Part shown: piece by piece, positions 48,080 through 58,612 of the stretch | How the letters are laid out: each line of letters begins with the position of its first letter | Numbering within the stretch: position 1 is the first letter of the stretch | Assembly (NCBI GenBank): GCA_014529385.2 | Contig: CM043964.1 | Coordinates: forward strand, 130,848,920-130,912,919 | Reading direction: 5' to 3' | From: Adiantum capillus-veneris | Lineage: Eukaryota; Streptophyta; Polypodiopsida; Polypodiales; Pteridaceae | Length of the DNA stretch: 64,000 nt | Made by a program: the position numbers and the translations under genes | Notes under the pieces: model-generated | Told to the model about the DNA's origin: nothing | Databases searched by the model: none | The model's input: the letters and a program-made list of their open reading frames with translations, nothing else

Positions 48080-51000
48080 ATCGTCTCCTTCAAACATCAA
48101 AACATGGCGACCCATGAAGGCAGCAGCCAACCCAAACGTTCCTGTGCCTGCAAAGAGGTCGAGCACTGTGTCTTCAATGAAACTAAACAAGGATATTATG
48201 TACTTTGCCAACTTCTCGCCACGCTGAGTCCCACCTCGCCAAGGCTTTCCCTTGCGTACTGAAATATCCTCAAGGGGAACCCTGCATGATAGAGCAGCCA
48301 TAAAATTACACATTGTTACCTTCATGCACATTCTTTCAAGATTAAATGTCCTATGCATAGATTCAAAGCATCAATTAGGTTCCTACACATCATATATTAT
48401 GTCCTTTGCTGATTGAAAACCCTCGCCCAGGTCCATCTTTGCTAGCTGGTCCTCATGTACATCAAGAGTTGTGATTGGGGTGGATGATCTCACAAAAACC
48501 GATAGCATTAAACAAGACACCTAAAAGCACAACCACTCCAAATCATAAGAAGATATATCACTCAATACTTGGCCACAAACAACAACCCAAACCAAATGGA
48601 GGGAGACTCACATGCATGACAATGTGCCCGATTTCGGTTCCAATTGGTGGAGTGCAATGGACAATCTGTTGTTGAAACATTGCAAACCCCAATCTGGTGG
48701 CTATGCGCTCAATAGACACTCCTTCCTCCAGTGGATACAAGCAAACTAGATATCCCAAGTCAGAAAGGTAGAGGTCTGCCAGCTTGAAAGTGCTCTCAAA
48801 TGTCATTGGGCCAAGCCTATTCCACCCCGGAACCTTCTTCTGGGAAAATCCTTCCACCGCTACATTAGAAGGAAAGTCAGCAATTATTAGATCAACACAG
48901 TTGTCTACTTGCTTCCCTTTAATCCTCCCTACGCTGCAGACAATAGTCAGTGCCTCAGATACACTAGAGGTCAGCTCCTCGCTCTCGATTGGGTTAGTCA
49001 TTGCCTTCCACAAGTCCTCCACCTGAACATGAAAGCAAAACACAGTGCCTGCACACAACTCTTCTTTTAGGCGCCGGCACGTACTTGATAGTACCAAAGA
49101 CATTTCTATCTTTTAGCCTTACCTGCTGGTTTCAATTCAGGTGGAACATAAGTGCCCTTACTGCTGGACGCTCCTAAGGTGGTTGTCCTTTCCCTTTCAG
49201 ACTGCTGTTGTGCCGCCAAGTATTTATTAACTATTTCTTTGCCGAGGTTTACTGGCATTGGAGGCCTCTTGCCACTACTCCTAGATACTGCTGACCCAGT
49301 GGAGGCAAAGTGAGATATTGAGTCCTCCCCTCGCTCTTGATGTTTTGTTGTCCCCATCTGCAATTGTGTCTTGTGCAAGTCATACAACTCTAATTCCTCC
49401 TCTGGTGCCCATTGACCAAGCAAGTCCAGCCACCAAGGGCAGTGCCTTGTCTCCACCTCACTCAGATGCTACATAAATGTGCACTTGTCATGGGCCATGA
49501 CAACATTATTTGCAAGAGGAGCTCATTGAATCATCAAAGAGCTATACTTACCCTACCAAGTTTCACATCTTGGTACATGTAAACCGGCTGGTCCTCCTAT
49601 TTCCAAACGTACTCCATGGCAAGTATTTCTGCTATATGTTTCTCAGCATGCTCTTTTCGGAGCCATCTACAAGAGATCAAACAGATAGTAAATTGAAGAA
49701 ACAACAAAAGAAAGGAGTTGCACCTGTAAAGCACCCGTGTTGTAACTGTCTTCAGGCCGAGCGGGCTGAAGATCAGGCTCATTAGAAAACTTTATTCCCC
49801 CCTCATTAGTCTTGAAAGCCTTTCGAAATAACCTCATTCTACATAGCTGTACGTATGAGTTCCAACGAGATTCAGGAGGTGGAGGCACATGATCGACTTC
49901 CCTTATCTCTTGTATGAGTATACGACCATGGTCTGCCAATTGCAACCAAAAGCAATACATATGCAGCCAATCACGAACCTTAGCTTTGTCATTTGGGAGT
50001 CCCTCCAAAGTTCTCTGGTTTGCATTGTGGTTGTCCAGCATGTGCACAATCTGAGCTTTATTAGCATCGCTAATCATTGATGATCCTATCATATTCAGTT
50101 TCTCCTCAGTGGAAATGTGGGTGGATGGCTCATGCCAAGGCAGTGACAACACAACATTCCAATACTTCTCCCCATTGCTTGGGTCTGCAATCCTTGCAAA
50201 CTTTGATGTCTTACCTCGATAAAGTGTCTCCACGTTCCTTATAATCTTGTCACGGCTACCTTTGTCATCAATAAGAAGCCCCTTTGACTGCTCTTCAATT
50301 TTTTGTTCCATGTCATCCTTGAAGATTAGCCAGGTCATGATTTGAATGGGCAATGAAAACCAACTCTTCTTACCCCGACCACCTAGAATCCTCATCTCTG
50401 ATTCCACCCATGCTTTGTCCTCTTCTTCCAGGTAGGACAAAAGTGTGCTCTTGTCAGACTCACCTAGCTTCCTAAGCTGGAAGAGTCTATCCCCAAATGT
50501 GGTTGGCACAAAGGCAAACTCATTTATCCTATGTCAGACAAAAATCAAAGAAAAAGAAATTTATTAATGGCAGTTCATTCACAGTAAATTTATTAATGGA
50601 AATTCATTCACAGTAAAGACCAATGGAGCTTACTTGTTTAAGCGTGACAGGGAGAAAAGTAATTCTTCATCATCTTGCTTCCTAAACTCTAGAAAATTGC
50701 ATAAAACACTACAATGCTTGCTTGTTCCAGAGGATTGTGCTGAGGACAAATCAATACAAGTTTTACAATCAGCTATGCAGCAAATTAAAAATGGCTAAAT
50801 ATGATCTTACCCTCAGCTATGCAAGCCATCCATGCTCGATGTCTGTTGTTCCCATCCAAGATATGCAACATTCTGCCTGTAAGATAGGGACCCCACTCCT
50901 CGCTCTGATGCAATTCCTCCTCGTACCTCTGGTTCAATTCCTTCCACCCATCATCCCAGCTCTCATGCATTGCATCTATTAACAAAGTTTGTTCTCCCTC

Positions 51001-51528
51001 CAAATCATAGCTACTGACAGTGAAGGCCCCTTTGCTGGGAATATAGCCACCCATTTTCTTGAAGCTCCTTGACACAGTCCTCTCTGTAAGTGGGCTAATC
51101 TTCCTAACTGCCTCGGTTGGAAGCATTCTGCACAGTGGGACCATAGGGGGTGGTTGGACGTGCTTCACTTTGATCCTCTCCAAAAATGCGTGTGGCGTTG
51201 AAGTTTCCAAAATTTTTCCATAGATCTCTATCTTTTTCTTTCCTGTGGTAGCCGGGTCTAAGGTAGTGGCCTGGGTGGAGACACTCTCAGACTGACCATC
51301 ATCATCCGCCTGGTCAGGCCCAGCTACACTGGCAGCTACTAATTCTTGGGCTTCTTCGGCAAATTCATCCTGATCCCCTGAGCCATTGTCAGTTCCAACA
51401 ACAACACCCACAACTTGGTCTGGGTTAGGAATCGCTTCCATGACAACATCAATAGGGTCGGCATGCTTCTCTGGGGACACTTCAGCTTCGTGGTCAGGAT
51501 TGCTTCCTTGGAGGGATGTGAGCTTGAT
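48032..51528 (-). CDS. ParB-like domain / N4-N6 DNA methyltransferase-like protein (multi-exon)
   Basis: Seven exons join in phase with GT-AG introns: 51528-50811, 50739-50634, 50528-49724, 49468-49123, 49048-48612, 48520-48387 and 48281-48032, giving 931 residues plus a TAG stop. The 5' end is uncertain: an ATG at 51683 or 51688 may belong to a first exon, and a possible extra exon at 49609-49666 does not fit the phase. The first long exon ends with HILDGNNRHRAW, resembling the G-x-x-R-x-x-A signature of ParB-like domains. The last three exons form a methyltransferase of the permuted order: motif IV-like DLIIADFPSN (about 48885), then GKPWRGGTQRGEKL, VLDLFAGTGTFGLAA (AdoMet site) and a following acidic strand end. 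The usual catalytic (D/N/S)PP(Y/W) is DFPS here, so activity and target base are open. Bacterial and phage proteins pair ParB-like and methylase domains; in a plant-like genome this suggests transfer or a transposon cargo. Confidence 0.65.
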
Positions 51529-51756
51529 CTAGTGTACTGAGCAAATCACCCCTTCTTGTGGAAGTCCTTGAGCTACCTGCTCTGCTAATAGCCTGTAAAA
51601 TTTTCCTCTTTTTAACCATTGGAAGTTCGGATTCAACAACTAAGAAACATTTAGCTTTCATGCAAACTGACCTTGTCACCCATGACATCTAGTTAGTATA
51701 ACACGACAACACCAAAGCTAACCACACAGTGCTTGCCAAGTCGTTCAAGACCATTG

Positions 51757-51930
51757 GCCCACACACACAAGTGATTGTCACAAAGTCATTGCCCCCCACA
51801 CACACAAGTGCCTGTCACAAAGTCGAGGCTGACCCGTCATCACGGAAAAGGCGGCTCCACTATAAATATAGTTAAAACAAGGTGGCTTTTAGAGAACCGC
51901 GTCTCCACTATAGTTTAAACAGGGCGGCTT
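51757..51930. repeat. Short tandem duplications in the promoter region
   Basis: A roughly 37-bp unit (CCACACACACAAGTG... TGTCACAAAGTC) occurs twice at about 51757-51826. A second pair (CTCCACTATA ... AAACA(A/G)GG(T/C)GGCTTTT) follows at about 51853-51930. Confidence 0.6.
51861..51868 (-). promoter_or_regulatory. Candidate TATA box of the methyltransferase-like gene
   Basis: The symmetric ACTATAAATATAGT places a TATA box on both strands about 180 bp upstream of the first possible ATG of the leftward gene. Placement is inferred from position alone. Confidence 0.35.
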
Positions 51931-52217
51931 TTTGAGATAGGGTGAAATTTTGAGAACTGGTCCATTGTAGCCGGCCCATTCAAATTCCTACAGCTGGCAA
52001 TAGATGCATTGGTACGAGCAAAAGAAAACTATGACTAAAAAACACAGATCATCAAACACTCAAAGACCCAAGCTCATTTTCATCGGCATCAAACCTCCAA
52101 GTCATCAAGGCATCAAGACAATGGAAGAAGGTCACAGGTAAAACCTAATGTCGGACAACCCTTCGCTGCTCCATGGCGCCTTTCCAAGGTGGACAGACTG
52201 CAAAAACGTCCGGGATG

Positions 52218-52262
52218 TCTTTGATTGTTCAAATGCGCTCAGCGCACTTGAACAATCAAAGA
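52218..52262. promoter_or_regulatory. 45-bp near-perfect palindrome, copy 1
   Basis: Two 22-base arms (52218-52239 and 52241-52262) pair with a single mismatch around one central C. The inner core is TTCAA(A/G)TGCGCT and its complement. It lies between the divergent start regions of the two genes and shares its core with the palindrome at 52814-52874. Confidence 0.8.
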
Positions 52263-52813
52263 TTATTCACTAATCACTTCTCGCAGAGATGCACGTTTTT
52301 AAGCTACCATGTCATAGTTTATAAGCTACCATACCAGGTCATAGTTTATAACATTTTATTCCTATCTAAATGCAAGCCATTGCTATCCTGCAAACCATAG
52401 CCATAGTTTGACCACAATGCTCTGATTAGCATTACCATTTTGCGAACATTGGTAAGAACTAGATACGACTGATGCAGCCTTCGATTTGCAATATCCTTTC
52501 GACACAACTGGAGTCTGGTGATCTTAATAGAGCATAGCATAAATAGATAACTTACCCTCTTTACCAGCTGATCAAGAGATCCATAACTACATTCTGCATG
52601 TGCTTAAAGTCATCTGAGATATGCAAACCTACGCTCACTCGAATTTTGTGAGGCAAGAAAAGCCATGCTACAGAGAAGTATACGAAGGCTAAGGTACACA
52701 CGATGGCGCTTTGAGGTTCTGAGTCGACCTCATCAGACACACAGAACATGGGAAGTGAACTTTCAAAAACCGAGCATGCTGATTTTGCTGAGTTTTAAGG
52801 TTAGAAAATTGAG

Positions 52814-52874
52814 CATGAATTTCAATGCTTGTTCAAGTGCGCTGAGCGCACTTGAACAAGCAAAGAAATTCATG
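52814..52874. promoter_or_regulatory. 61-bp palindrome, copy 2
   Basis: Perfect 17-base arms GCTTGTTCAAGTGCGCT (52827-52843) and complement (52845-52861) flank one central G. After a three-base gap with two mismatches, outer 10-base arms CATGAATTTC and GAAATTCATG also pair. The core matches copy 1, about 600 bp away; the outer arms do not. Confidence 0.8.
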
Positions 52875-53979
52875 ATGGCTGACTCACTTTGCTGCGTGGT
52901 GAAAACTCCTTGAGGGGGTTGCATGGCATGAGCAATGCCTTCTTCATCTCCACCCAATCTCCACCTGTTTTCCTACTCTGGTTGCAGCTTTGCTTCGTCA
53001 AATGATCACCTACCTTGGGCGGCCACCTGAGCTCTGCTTCGTCAAATGATGACGTGAGCTTTGACCTAATCTGTGCGCTCTGCCATGGAAGACTACAATG
53101 TCTTTGTCTTTGTCGAAGATGATGGCGATGGCATGGCAGGGCTGGTTCTGTTTTCTATGCAGTTTGTGGAGCCAAGGCAGCTAGGCGCATATTGCAAGGG
53201 AGATAGAGCCTGTCCGATAGAGAAGGAAATTCGTAGAGAAGGAAATTCGTAGAGCATGTGCAAAGGGAGGGAGGGCATCCTCTGTCCAATAGGGAAACTG
53301 GTAAAGGCATGAGTGCAAAGCAAGGCAAGGAGCAACGCCTCCTCTTGCAAGCAAATGGGACGAGGCTGGGTGAGGGATGTATTGAGAGCTCGTGGGAACA
53401 CCTTGTAGGAAAAAACCCTTGGGCGGCCACGTTTCTTTACCCGTCCTCTTGAGTGACCTGTAATTCTTTTCTGCAGTTCTCCTTGACCTTGCCCTGTGAT
53501 GTCACTCAGGGGATGTCATACCTTGCTTATGAGATCCTTCCTTCATAGAATGTACGTAGCCCTGTGCGACTAGCTTCCCCCTGGACAGACTAACGACCCG
53601 CCTTAATTACTTGATTACTTGATTTTACTTGATATAGCCGCCTTAATTACTTGACCCGCCTTAGTTAATAGCGGGTCCTTGGCCTGTAGTGTATTCTAAG
53701 AGGCATGTAGTGTATTTTAAGAAGCATGTAGTGAATTATGTGTATTTTTTGGAGCACTGGCCTGTTCCCTGGTTTTTCTAAAATTAATTTTTTCATTTTT
53801 ATGCAAAAAATTAGATATTTGATTATAGGTGCACTGCCAAAATCTTCTTGGGAGACCTTAATGGTGCTGCAATTGAAGTCCCTTTTCTCGATGGGGTAGC
53901 AATTGTTTCTACCTCATCTATGCATTGAAATCTGGTCTCTCGAGCAAGCTCCAGTGAAATTGGAACGGTTCAATTGCAG
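52875..53979. other. Upstream region of the transposase gene, no further gene
   Basis: Contains a repeated GCTTCGTCAAATGAT(C/G)AC word (about 52989 and 53036) and a cluster of CGCCTTAATTACTTGA repeats (about 53595-53660). An untranslated exon may lie at 53840-53960, just before the splice acceptor at 53979, but no start codon can be fixed. Confidence 0.4.
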
Positions 53980-56900
53980 GTATTGGCAGAGTGTGATGGG
54001 GTTCTGCAACCAGTGTCTGTTTTGCAAAGGAGACTGGGGCTTGATGATGATAGCTACTTTCTTCTCAGCTGTGATTTGTCACAATACTATATTGCAAGCT
54101 TGCATTCTACCAAAGTAGAGTCCGAGCTTGGTGCCTCCAATCTTTCCCCAATGTTAGTTGGTACACACTTGTCAATCCATGATTTATTGGATTTCTTGTT
54201 GACCTATTTCTTCTGTTTGGTGCAGTATTTTGGAGGAGGAAATTAGAGACAACACTCCTTCAAACAAACTTTTTAACAATCCGACACCGGGTAGTGCAGA
54301 GCCAATTGAAGTGGAGGATGATGATTTGTCATCTAATATATCATCCTTCGAGATTGTCAGACGGTTGAATCCAAATGACATTCTCCGTAGAGTTATAGCA
54401 AAGTGCACGCTGTTGGGGAGGGTCCGTGAGCTGCTTGCAAAAACCCCAAATAACACAATCTTTGAATTGGTGGATGGATGTCAAATGGAGGGCATGGAGC
54501 AGAAGTACGATGGTAACCTCTGGACCAAACCTCAAACTCAGACAAGGGCCCTCAATGAATTGACTCTTCGCAAAAGCATGTGTGGTGGTTCACTGAAATG
54601 TGTGAATGAGCGTTGTCCATTCTTTGCAAGGACAGGGTCAGCCAACAAGCTTCATTGGTGTGGTGAGCTTCTTAAGTCTCCCATAGTTGGTAGCTATGCT
54701 TGCGGGAGCTTTGGTAATATAGAGTGTTTCTTTTGCAAGCATACCCCTCTTTGCATTGGGACATGTCCTACCATTGCTTACTACTTTATGCCCAAAGGCA
54801 CATCACATTCTCGACTTTTTATCCACTATGGGGAACACTCTCATGATGTTTGCAAAGGAATGTGCAGGAGTTCACTCAGGAATGTTCATAAGCTTGTGTC
54901 TCAGGTTGTTAGCATGGATCATAGTGCGGGGCCAAGGAGAGTACAAATGATAATTGGAAAGGAAATGGTACTTCGTGTTTTCACAGATCAGGACAAGGGA
55001 CCATCAGAGTTTATGTCTGAGCAGGAGTTGAGAGAGATGTCAAGAGAAATGGACGCATTGGTGAACCTTAAGAAGTAGGTTCAACTAATTGTACTACTCT
55101 TGACAACTTGACATTATTTGTGCTAATCTATCATGGTTCTACTTGACAGGTTGAAACAAATGGTAGTGCAAAGTAGACGAGCAAATAGACCTGCAGGTGA
55201 TGGGTTTGAGGCAATTCTTGAGTTGAAGAGAAAATTTCATTTTGAATTCTTTCATGGTTCTTGATTCCCACTACAAGCAAATTCAGGGGACGAGAGATGC
55301 TTTCTATTCAAAATGTCCACAACCGGTGAAGGATCAGGGGTTAGCATAGTGAAAAGGATGGACACTGTTGGTACCGGTGATCTTAGGCAATCTTGGGTCT
55401 GTTTTGATCACGTGCACAGAATTGAGAGTGGCTGGCATACCATGGGGGCGCATGTCTATGATCACTTGTAAGTATTGATTTGACCTAGCTCAGTGATGTA
55501 AATTTTGTGGCTAATTTCCATTTCACCATGTTTGTGCAGTGTTGCAGAGCTGCTTACAATTTCCACTTGTGAGTTTAGAGAGGAGGACGAGGTGGTGCAG
55601 ATTATGTTCTGGGAGAACTTAGTAAGGGTCATGATAGAGCATGGTGGTAGAAAACCGCTATTTGCAGGGTTCATGGCTGATGAAGCAGGTGCAAATTGGT
55701 GTGCAGTGAGAGCTGTGTTCAATGATGGAAAGGAGATGGTTGGTCGAGAGAGATCTTGCCTTTTCCATTGGAAGGAAAGCCTCAGAATTCATACAGATCG
55801 ATATATTGCATCACCCTTTAGGGCCACCCATCTAGACATGTGTGAGAGCTGGAGAAATGCATCTACTAGGTCTGATGCACTTGAGCATTTTAGGCGAATA
55901 AGGGCATGGTGGACAACAGGGAAGGCATTGGATAGCTCAATTCGGAAGCTTGAGAGTTGGCTTGGTTGGTGGCATCACAGGGCTAGTTGTTGGGGCAACT
56001 TTGTGCTTGTGGACAATGAGCCCATAGCCAATGCACTGGTGCCAAGGACTAATCTTTCAGAATCTAAGCATGGTTCATGGCTCGCTGGAGAGGGGTATAA
56101 ACATAAAATTAGTATGTATGATGCATGCATCACCGACCTTGTCAATGCGTACTTTCAATGTGCAAGGCAGCTTGCTTTCTTTGAGGGGAAACTGATTGGA
56201 ACGGGGCCCACTCTAGAGGTGTTGATCGATAGAGCAATATCACGACAGGCCAAAACACCATCACCGGTTGAAACTACAAAGGTAGTGGATGATGCAATTT
56301 CTGGGACTCCAATGTTTTCGCAACGAATTAACTTTAAAGGTGAAAAGAAGACCCTTCGGGTCAAGAGGTCACTGGATAAAAAGGACAACAAAGATGAAGC
56401 AAGGTGCATCCATCATCCGGAGGACAACTATGTACAGTAGACAGACAAGAAGCTATCATTCATGGAAAGGGTAAAGTAGGAGACAATGCTGAAAGCCTAT
56501 TGCATGATCTTGAGGCATGTGAGGTGGAAGTGCATCCCACCATGTGGGCATTGAGGAGAGTGCCGATGGCGAGTAGGATCAAGTGTAGCAACTGGGCACC
56601 TGGAAAGAAATGTGATGCACTTGTTCGCGGGGGTGAGATAGCACTGTGCGTCTGGAGTGACTGCCAGATGGTCCAATGGAAGAAGGAGAAGTTTTGCTAC
56701 TTTTGCAACACAGATGTTAGACATTGCTGGAAAATTAGTAAGGTTGTGCTACATGCTCCTAGTAGTCTTCCCACAATTTGGCCGATTGAAAAAGGGACAC
56801 ACATGAAGAAAGTAGAGGCAAAGAAGTTAGTGGTTGGAGGATTTGACTTTGGTTTTCCATTGACACAAATTCAGGCAGTCATTGATGCCACAACTCCACT

Positions 56901-57306
56901 GACAAGTGACCCAAATGTAGAGGAGAGGCAGCGCCTTCCTTACAGACCAGGTGTGTCAAAGCTTGCATATACACAAGTAACTTATGCATTGACTCGAAGA
57001 ATGCATGTGGAAGATACTGTGGTGAAGAAGATTGGCATTGAAGAGGTGTTCAAACTGAAGGTGTGGAACTCAGCGGATTCAGATCCAGAGCTGATTGATG
57101 TTGTGGTTCGGAAGAATCCATCGTGCTCGTGCAAGGAATTTCAAGAACGTGTTTCTTTGAAGAAAAGATATCTTGCATGTTCACACTTATACTATGTGTT
57201 CCTGATAACTCTTGGTCAAGATGTGCACGTTAGCATGCATATTCACCAAAGCAAAATAGCTCCCAATATTGTGCATGATATGCTCACACAGGCCAAACGA
57301 ACCTAA
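53980..57306 (+). CDS. Mutator-like DDE transposase with SWIM zinc finger (multi-exon)
   Basis: Exons 53980-54152, 54226-55074, 55150-55467 and 55540 to about 56437 join in phase with GT-AG introns; a last part to 57306 is in another frame, so a short intron or frameshift lies near 56400-56460. Exon 2 carries a Cys/His-rich region (CVNERCPFFARTG and other C, H pairs). Exons 3-4 hold the catalytic fold: VCFDHVHR (possible first Asp), GFMADEAGANW followed by C..H in ERSCLFHW (second Asp and MULE C..H), and RTNLSESKHGSW (Glu). The last part has a Cys-rich cluster and a SWIM finger, CSCKEF...LACSHLYYV (CxC...CxH). One in-frame TGA at 55262-55264 interrupts exon 3, one step from CGA. The start is upstream of 53980 and not located. 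It is either a recently damaged transposase or a gene copy with one mutation. Confidence 0.7.
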
Positions 57307-57339
57307 GCAGGTTGAAGGCTCAAAGGTTTTTGTGACGAT

Positions 57340-57463
57340 TATTTATGTCCATCTCGCAAGGGTTTAAAACTAAGAATATCTTAGTTCTTCAATGTGTCTA
57401 TTATTTATGTCCATCTTGCAAGGGTTTAAAATTAAGAATATCTTTGTTCTTCAATGTGTTGAC
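57340..57463 (+). repeat. 62-bp tandem duplication
   Basis: Copies 57340-57401 and 57402-57463, starting TATTTATGTCCATC and ending TTCTTCAATGTGT, just after the transposase stop codon. Confidence 0.85.
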
Positions 57464-57480
57464 CCAAAGCAATATTTTTA

Positions 57481-57570
57481 TGAAAAAAATATAATTTTAA
57501 TTCATTTTGACATCTACATAGCAACATTTTTGTGAAAAAGATATGATTTCATCTAATTTTATTTGATTTC

Positions 57571-57609
<39 letters not shown>

Positions 57610-57781
57610 ACTCTCTCTCTGTGAAAGAACCTTAAGAGCCTTGCTCACTGGCTTTGTTGCAAACTTGCAAAATTGATCATTTGCTCATTTTTATGAAAAA
57701 ATATAATTTCATCTCATTTTGACATCTACAGAGCAACATTTTTGTGAAAAGGTATAATTTCATCTAGTTTTATTTCATTTC

Positions 57782-57816
<35 letters not shown>

Positions 57817-57994
57817 ACTCTCTCTCTCTTTGAAAAAGAACCTTAAAAGCCTTGCTCACCGGCTTTGTTGCAAACTTGCAAAATTGATCATTTGCTCATT
57901 TTTATGAAAAAATATAATTTCATCTCATTTTGACATCTACAGAGCAACATTTTTGTGAAAAGGTATAATTTCATCTAGTTTTATTTCATTTCAA

Positions 57995-58025
<31 letters not shown>

Positions 58026-58290
58026 ACTCTCTCTCTTTGAAAAAGAACCTTAAAAGCCTTGCTCACCGGCTTTGTTGCAAACTTGCAAAATTGATCATTT
58101 GCTCATTTTTATGAAAAAATATAATTTCATCTCATTTTGACATCTACAGAGCAACATTTTTGTGAAACGGTATAATTTCATCTAGTTTTATTTCATTTCA
58201 ACTTTAAAGTTGTGTGTGTGTGTGTGAAAGAACCTTAAGGGCTTTGCTCGCTGGCTTTGTTGCAAACTTGCAAAATTGATCATTTGCTCG
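57481..58290 (+). repeat. Four-copy satellite of about 205-213 bp with embedded microsatellite
   Basis: Units start near 57481, 57694, 57905 and 58110 (TGAAAAAATATAATTTCATC). Each continues with GACATCTACAGAGCAAC, an embedded CT array, GAACCTTAA(A/G)(A/G)GC and TTGCAAACTTGCAAAATTG. The CT array shortens along the array, and in the last unit a GT array takes its place. Confidence 0.9.
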
Positions 58291-58612
58291 CCTAGTTGTG
58301 CTCGCTTCACGGCCATCCCCAGCATTTCAAGATCTAACACATGTTCTATTTACTCTCATTGAGATGGGTTGCATTATCATACCACATCACATTTCACAAC
58401 AACAAATGTCTAAATTTCTTCATGAGTATTGTATCAAGTATCTATGAATCAAATTACATCACAAATCATATCTTGACTTGTCTGATGAAATTAAGAATAC
58501 TAAAAAAAGTTATTTATTACTTGTGTAGATAAAACCCCAAACAATGTAGTCCTGATTTGCAAAAAGTATATATGAAAGCAAAAAAATGACTACAAGGGGA
58601 AGACTTTGAGCT

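Noticed and set aside
49609-49666. Additional exon of the methyltransferase-like gene
   Set aside because: The text looks coding and has acceptor and donor sites, but including it breaks the phase, while joining 49724 directly to 49468 keeps it.
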